Positions 60,480 to 64,000 of a stretch of 64,000 nucleotides of DNA are shown one piece after another (position 1 is the stretch's first letter; each line of letters begins with the position of its first letter). Origin of the DNA: Palsa-465 sp963800475 (GTDB lineage: Bacteria; Actinomycetota; Thermoleophilia; Solirubrobacterales; Solirubrobacteraceae); NCBI GenBank assembly GCA_963800475.1, contig CAWDAZ010000002.1, positions 682,001 to 746,000 on the forward strand. The letters run 5' to 3'. The notes beneath the pieces were generated by a model. The model saw nothing but the letters and a program-made list of their open reading frames with translations. It made no database searches and was not told the DNA's origin. The position numbers and the translations under genes were made by a program.

Positions 60480-61798
60480 GTGCCGCGGCGACTCGGCCCC
60501 GCCGGTTCGCTGACCGCCGCACCGCCGGCCGCGAGCTCGGCGAGCGCCTCCGGGACCTGTCGCTCGAGGATCCCGTCGTGCTGGGATTGGCCCGGGGCGG
60601 CGTGCCGGTCGCCTACGAGGTCGCGCAGACGCTCGAGGCGCCACTCGACGTGCTCGTCGTGCGCAAGCTCGGCGCTCCCGGCAACCCGGAGCTCGGGATC
60701 GGCGCGATCGCAGAGGGCGGCGTGCGCGTGCTCGACGTTGAAGTCATGCGGCAGCTCCTGGTCAGCATCGAGGAGCTGGACGCGGCTGTCACCCGCGCGC
60801 AGGCAGAGCTCGACGCGCGGGTCCAGCGATACCGCGATGCGCGCCGGCCGCTTGAGGTAAAGGGGCGCACCGTGATCGTCGTGGACGACGGCCTGGCCAC
60901 CGGCGGCACGGCGCGCGCGGCGCTCCGCTCCGTGCGGGCGCGCGACCCCGTCCGGCTCGTGCTGGCGGTGCCGGTCGGTGCACCTGAGACCGTGCGATTG
61001 CTGCGCCACGAGGCCGACGACGTCGTTTGCCTGCTCGAACCGGGGCGGCTGGGCGCCGTGGGCTTCTGGTACGAGCACTTCGAGCCGACCTCGGAAGCGG
61101 AGATCGCCGCGCTGCTCGATGATGATCCACCGGATCCGCCTCGAGCGACGCTCGAGAGTCGCGAGGTGCGAATCCCCGGGGCCGAGATCGTCGGCGATCT
61201 CGCGGTTCCCGCGGAGGCGAAGGGGCTGGTCGTGTTTGCGCATGGCAGCGGCTCGAGTCGGTTCAGCCCTCGCAATCGCCAGGTCGCCAGAGCGCTCAAC
61301 GAGCGTGGCCTCGCGACGCTGCTGCTCGACCTGCTCGGCTGGCAGGAGGAGCGTGACCGCACCAACGTTTTCGACATCCCGTTGTTGTCGGATCGGCTCA
61401 CGGCGGCGACGCGGTGGGTGCGAGCTCAGCCCGAGCTGGCCGGGCTCCAGGTCGGTTATTTCGGGGCCAGCACCGGCGCCGGCGCGGCACTGCGTTCGGC
61501 GGCCGGGTTGGGCGATCAGATCGGCGCCGTGGTGTGTCGGGGAGGGCGGCCGGATCTTGCCGGGCCGGTGCTGGGTGATGTTCGTGCGCCGGTGCTGCTG
61601 ATCGTCGGCGGGCGCGACGGGCTTGTGCTCGAGCTGAATCGCGAGGCGCGCGGTCACCTGCGAGCTCCCTCGGAGCTTGCGGTCATCCCCGGCGCCACGC
61701 ACCTGTTCGAGGAGCCGGGAGCGCTCGAGGAAGTCTCCCGACTGGCCGGCGATTGGTTCGAGCGCCATCTCGCCGCCGTGAACGAGCCGGTCGGATGA
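60476..61798 (+). CDS. Phosphoribosyltransferase - alpha/beta hydrolase fusion (Rv0571c-like)
   Basis: A 440-residue fusion. The first 210 residues are a type I phosphoribosyltransferase with the PRPP loop VIVVDDGLATGGTARAAL (133-150). The second part is a dienelactone-hydrolase-like domain: VVFAHGSGSSR, nucleophile Ser332 in GASTGAG, Asp in VGGRDGL and His in PGATHLFEE. The same fusion is Rv0571c in the DosR regulon of Mycobacterium tuberculosis. The shared substrate of the two halves is not known. ATG 60476. Confidence 0.93.
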   Translation: MSAAATRPRRFADRRTAGRELGERLRDLSLEDPVVLGLARGGVPVAYEVAQTLEAPLDVLVVRKLGAPGNPELGIGAIAEGGVRVLDVEVMRQLLVSIEELDAAVTRAQAELDARVQRYRDARRPLEVKGRTVIVVDDGLATGGTARAALRSVRARDPVRLVLAVPVGAPETVRLLRHEADDVVCLLEPGRLGAVGFWYEHFEPTSEAEIAALLDDDPPDPPRATLESREVRIPGAEIVGDLAVPAEAKGLVVFAHGSGSSRFSPRNRQVARALNERGLATLLLDLLGWQEERDRTNVFDIPLLSDRLTAATRWVRAQPELAGLQVGYFGASTGAGAALRSAAGLGDQIGAVVCRGGRPDLAGPVLGDVRAPVLLIVGGRDGLVLELNREARGHLRAPSELAVIPGATHLFEEPGALEEVSRLAGDWFERHLAAVNEPVG

Positions 61799-61866
61799 GC
61801 GCGACTGCCCGCAGCCCGCGTGTGGCCGTGGTCCGTTCGCGCGTCCCCAGCCCATAGAGTCGCCCG

Positions 61867-62877
61867 ATGGACGCCGGCCTGGTTGTGGCAATCGCGCTCG
61901 CGGTGGCGTTCGCGGTCACCAACGGGTTGCATGATGCGGCCAACGCGATCGCGTCACTCGTCGCAACTGGAGCAGCCACGCCCGGTCAGGCGATCGTGCT
62001 CGCGACTGTCTTCAACCTGCTCGGTCCGTTGCTGCTTGGCGCGGCGGTCGCGAACACGATCGGTGCGATCGTGAAGGTGACGCCATCGACGGCCGACCAG
62101 GTGATCGGGGCCGGGCTGGCCGCCGCCGTGACCTGGAACCTCCTGTCGTGGAGCCGCGGACTGCCATCGAGTTCTGGCCAGGCGCTGGTCGGGGGGCTCG
62201 TCGGCGCCGCGCTGGTGGACGGTGGGATCGACGCGGTCAACTGGGGCGGGCTACAGGATGGCCGTCCGGTCGGCGTGTTCGGCACCCTGATCTCGCTCGC
62301 GATCTCGCCGCTGCTCGGCGGCCTCGCTGCGCTGGTCATGATCCGCCTGATCCGGCGCCTCGGGCGTCGGGCCACGCGTCGCTGGGGCGAGCCGGTTCGG
62401 GCGGGGCAATGGGGGAGCGCCGCTGCGCTGGCATTCAGCCACGGCGCCAACGACGCCCAGAAAGCCGTCGGCGTGATCGCGGCGCTGCTGCTCGCGGCGG
62501 GCCACATCAACACGCTGTCCGCGCCGACCTGGGTGACGGTTGTGTGCTCGGTGGCGCTCACCGCCGGTACCGCGCTCGGGGGATGGCGGATCATTCAAAC
62601 CGTGGGCCGCCGCATCTATCGGATTCAGCCGGTGGAGGGGCTGGCATCGACCGCCGGATCGGCCGCGGTCATCTTCGGCGCCTCTCTCGTTGGCGCGCCG
62701 ACGTCCACTTCTCAGGTCGTCGCATCCTCCGTGGTGGGCGTCGGGGGAGGCCGGTGGCGGTGGCGCCACGTCCACTGGGAGGTCGTGCGCCAGATCGGCT
62801 TCGCGTGGGTGATCACGCTTCCGGTCACGGTCGTGTTCGCTGTCATCGCATACGAGCTCTGGGGGTTGGTGACATGA
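61867..62877 (+). CDS. pit: PiT-family phosphate permease
   Basis: A 336-residue inorganic-phosphate transporter with about nine or ten helices. Family signatures are both seen: NGLHDAANAIASLV near the start and FSHGANDAQKAVGVIAAL in the middle, each with the Asn-Asp pair of the PiT family. It moves phosphate as metal complexes with H+. It overlaps the PhoU-like gene by ATGA, the usual partner. Confidence 0.95.
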   Translation: MDAGLVVAIALAVAFAVTNGLHDAANAIASLVATGAATPGQAIVLATVFNLLGPLLLGAAVANTIGAIVKVTPSTADQVIGAGLAAAVTWNLLSWSRGLPSSSGQALVGGLVGAALVDGGIDAVNWGGLQDGRPVGVFGTLISLAISPLLGGLAALVMIRLIRRLGRRATRRWGEPVRAGQWGSAAALAFSHGANDAQKAVGVIAALLLAAGHINTLSAPTWVTVVCSVALTAGTALGGWRIIQTVGRRIYRIQPVEGLASTAGSAAVIFGASLVGAPTSTSQVVASSVVGVGGGRWRWRHVHWEVVRQIGFAWVITLPVTVVFAVIAYELWGLVT

Positions 62878-63485
62878 GGGGCGGGCGCTGGTTTCTGCCC
62901 GAGACCCCGGATGTGCTCGGTCTGCTGCGCCAGCAGGCCGCGGTGACGCTCGAGGGGCTCGAGGCGTTTCAGCGATGGGCCGGTGGCGACGCCGCGGCCG
63001 CGGAGGTGGTGCGTGAATCGGAGCAGCGCGGAGACGAGGCCAGGCGGGCCGTCCTCGGTGCGCTGCGAGCGGCGTTCGTCACTCCGCTCGAGCCCGAGGA
63101 CCTGTTTGCGCTATCGCGCGGGATCGACAGGATCATCGGGTACGCGGGAGACCTGGTCGCCGAATCCGAGGCGATGGCCTCGCCGCCGGACCAGGTGATC
63201 GCGGAGATGGCTGGGCTGCTCGTGGAAGCGGTCCGCGACATCGACCGGGCGCTCTCTCATCTCGGCAGCGACGACGACGCGGCCACCGACGCCGCCGAGC
63301 AGGCGATCCTGGCCCACCAGAGCCTCGAGCGCGCCTACTACCAGGGCATGGGGGCGCTGCTCGATGTCGAGGACCGCACCGAGCGAATCTCCCGGCGCGA
63401 GTTGTATCGCCACTGCCAGCGCGTCGGGGAGATCGTGATCGACGTCGCCGAGCGGGTCATGTACGCGATCATCAAGCAGGCCTGA
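62874..63485 (+). CDS. PhoU-like (DUF47) partner of Pit
   Basis: A 203-residue, all-helical DUF47 protein: LRQQAAVTLEGLEAFQRWAGGDAAAAEVVRESEQRGDEARRAVLGALRAAFVTPLEPEDLFALSRGIDRIIGYAGDL. The E/D-R-x-x-D metal pattern of PhoU bundles is present. It starts at ATG 62874. It should control the phosphate permease (family knowledge). Confidence 0.92.
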   Translation: MRGGRWFLPETPDVLGLLRQQAAVTLEGLEAFQRWAGGDAAAAEVVRESEQRGDEARRAVLGALRAAFVTPLEPEDLFALSRGIDRIIGYAGDLVAESEAMASPPDQVIAEMAGLLVEAVRDIDRALSHLGSDDDAATDAAEQAILAHQSLERAYYQGMGALLDVEDRTERISRRELYRHCQRVGEIVIDVAERVMYAIIKQA

Positions 63486-63551
63486 TGCTCGGGCTGTGCT
63501 CGTTCGCTGAGGCGAGGACTGACAAGGCGCGGCGGTCGCCTCGCCCGCGGT

Positions 63552-64000
63552 CTAGCGGGGCGTTTGTGAAGCCGAGATCTCACCCAGCACGCGAGCGGCG
63601 AGCTCGTCGACGCTCGAGCGCACCGCGTCCGACATCGGCGCGCCGGCCTCGAACTGTCGCCCCTCGATCGTGTAGACGACGACCCGTCCCGGCAGCCGCC
63701 CGACCGCGCGGGCCAGCTCGAGCGTCTCGCCCAGTCCGACCGCATGCGTCGAAGTGGAGCCCCCGAGCGTCGCCGGCAGCGGCTCCTCGCTGGCGTCGAG
63801 CCGGCTGATCGTTCCCGGCCGAGCGCCGGAGCGCATCGAGTCAACCAGCACGACCGCGTCGTAGCCCTGCCACTCGTCGAGCAAGCCGGTCGGCTCCCGT
63901 TGGAGCTCGCGCACGTCCAGGTCGGCTGTTCCCCGCAGTCGCCGGGCGACCGCGATCCCGGCCGCGTCGTCGCCTCGCAGCTCGTTCCCGACGCCGATCA
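63552..64000 (-). CDS. Hydrogenase maturation protease (HyaD/HycI family), 5' end outside window
   Basis: The frame is open from the window edge and ends at 63552. Seen: IGVGNELRGDDAAGIAVARRL (the family's GxGNxxxxDDxxG start), QGYDAVVLVDSMRSGARPGTI with a second Asp, and a C-terminal half with THAVGLGETLELARAVGRLPGRVVVYTIEG. The protease trims the C-terminus of the large subunit of [NiFe] hydrogenase after nickel insertion. So hydrogenase genes probably lie just outside the window (upstream on this strand). At least 149 residues are visible. Confidence 0.92.
   Translation of the reverse strand, partial: IGVGNELRGDDAAGIAVARRLRGTADLDVRELQREPTGLLDEWQGYDAVVLVDSMRSGARPGTISRLDASEEPLPATLGGSTSTHAVGLGETLELARAVGRLPGRVVVYTIEGRQFEAGAPMSDAVRSSVDELAARVLGEISASQTPR

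Overview
The window is high-GC DNA (by eye about 70%), with gene after gene packed together, frequent 4-base start/stop overlaps (ATGA, GTGA) and many GTG starts. Gene content points to an actinobacterium: cydABDC arranged as in actinobacteria, a Sap/GAP-family membrane protein, DUF2630, Cys-less DksA, trehalase-type GH15, and homologues of mycobacterial dormancy proteins. A soil member of the Thermoleophilia/Solirubrobacterales is my best guess; this is inference from content, not a database result. I see no rRNA, tRNA, CRISPR array, insertion sequence or phage.

Layout. 1-2921 (-): an operon of two small low-complexity exported or anchored proteins, an ApbE flavin transferase, a ferric-reductase-like heme membrane protein and the start of a heavy-metal P-type ATPase. 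3072-4471 (+): a ferredoxin reductase and its one-cluster ferredoxin. 4479-7109 (-): an OmpR/HAMP-kinase two-component system. 7277-11426: a CHRD lipoprotein, a frameshifted secreted esterase divergent from a TetR gene, and a secreted PKD-like protein. 11530-24340 (-): a Sap/GAP protein and one continuous eight-gene run zwf - GH15 - GMC oxidoreductase - NDH-2 - cydA - cydB - cydD - cydC, which links sugar oxidation to quinone reduction and to the bd-type oxygen reductase. 24341-28186: a Sap/GAP gene remnant, an MFS exporter, a shikimate-kinase-like P-loop protein, a membrane protein and a Cys-less DksA. Three similar palindromes (ATCACCC-N5-GGGTGAT type) lie in front of three transcription units here. 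28252-33950: FtsH, a universal stress protein, an amidase and an aldo/keto reductase. 33947-36586: PPK2, a stand-alone F0 c-subunit gene, an alpha/beta hydrolase, and a TetR gene with paired operators. 36752-39982 (-): a 1076-residue secreted enzyme carrying both a GH18 chitinase and a GH5 cellulase domain behind two CBM2/FnIII pairs. 40161-47118: a second amidase, small conserved proteins, a secreted phosphoesterase, hydrolases and a VOC protein. 47111-52091: a cNMP-sensing thioredoxin-reductase-like flavoprotein without CxxC, divergent from an SRPBCC-ArsR-DUF2182-DUF899 cassette, then an anchored DsbA-like protein. 52212-54520: a MASE1 kinase and a NarL regulator that converge with overlapping stop codons. 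54587-60077 (-): a small hypothetical protein, an M15-like peptidase, an arylsulfotransferase, a hypothetical protein and an APH/P-loop kinase. 60195-63485 (+): a small protein, a phosphoribosyltransferase/hydrolase fusion, and the Pit phosphate permease with its PhoU-like partner. 63552-64000 (-): the 3' part of a hydrogenase maturation protease, so a [NiFe] hydrogenase locus probably lies just beyond the window.

Together the genes describe an aerobic heterotroph that degrades chitin and cellulose, oxidises sugar through a dedicated respiratory operon, stores and uses polyphosphate and phosphate, and carries stress or dormancy functions. The most unusual items are the sugar-to-bd-oxidase operon with its candidate palindrome regulon, the GH18-GH5 fusion, the orphan c-subunit beside PPK2, and the ApbE cluster whose flavin acceptor is not obvious.
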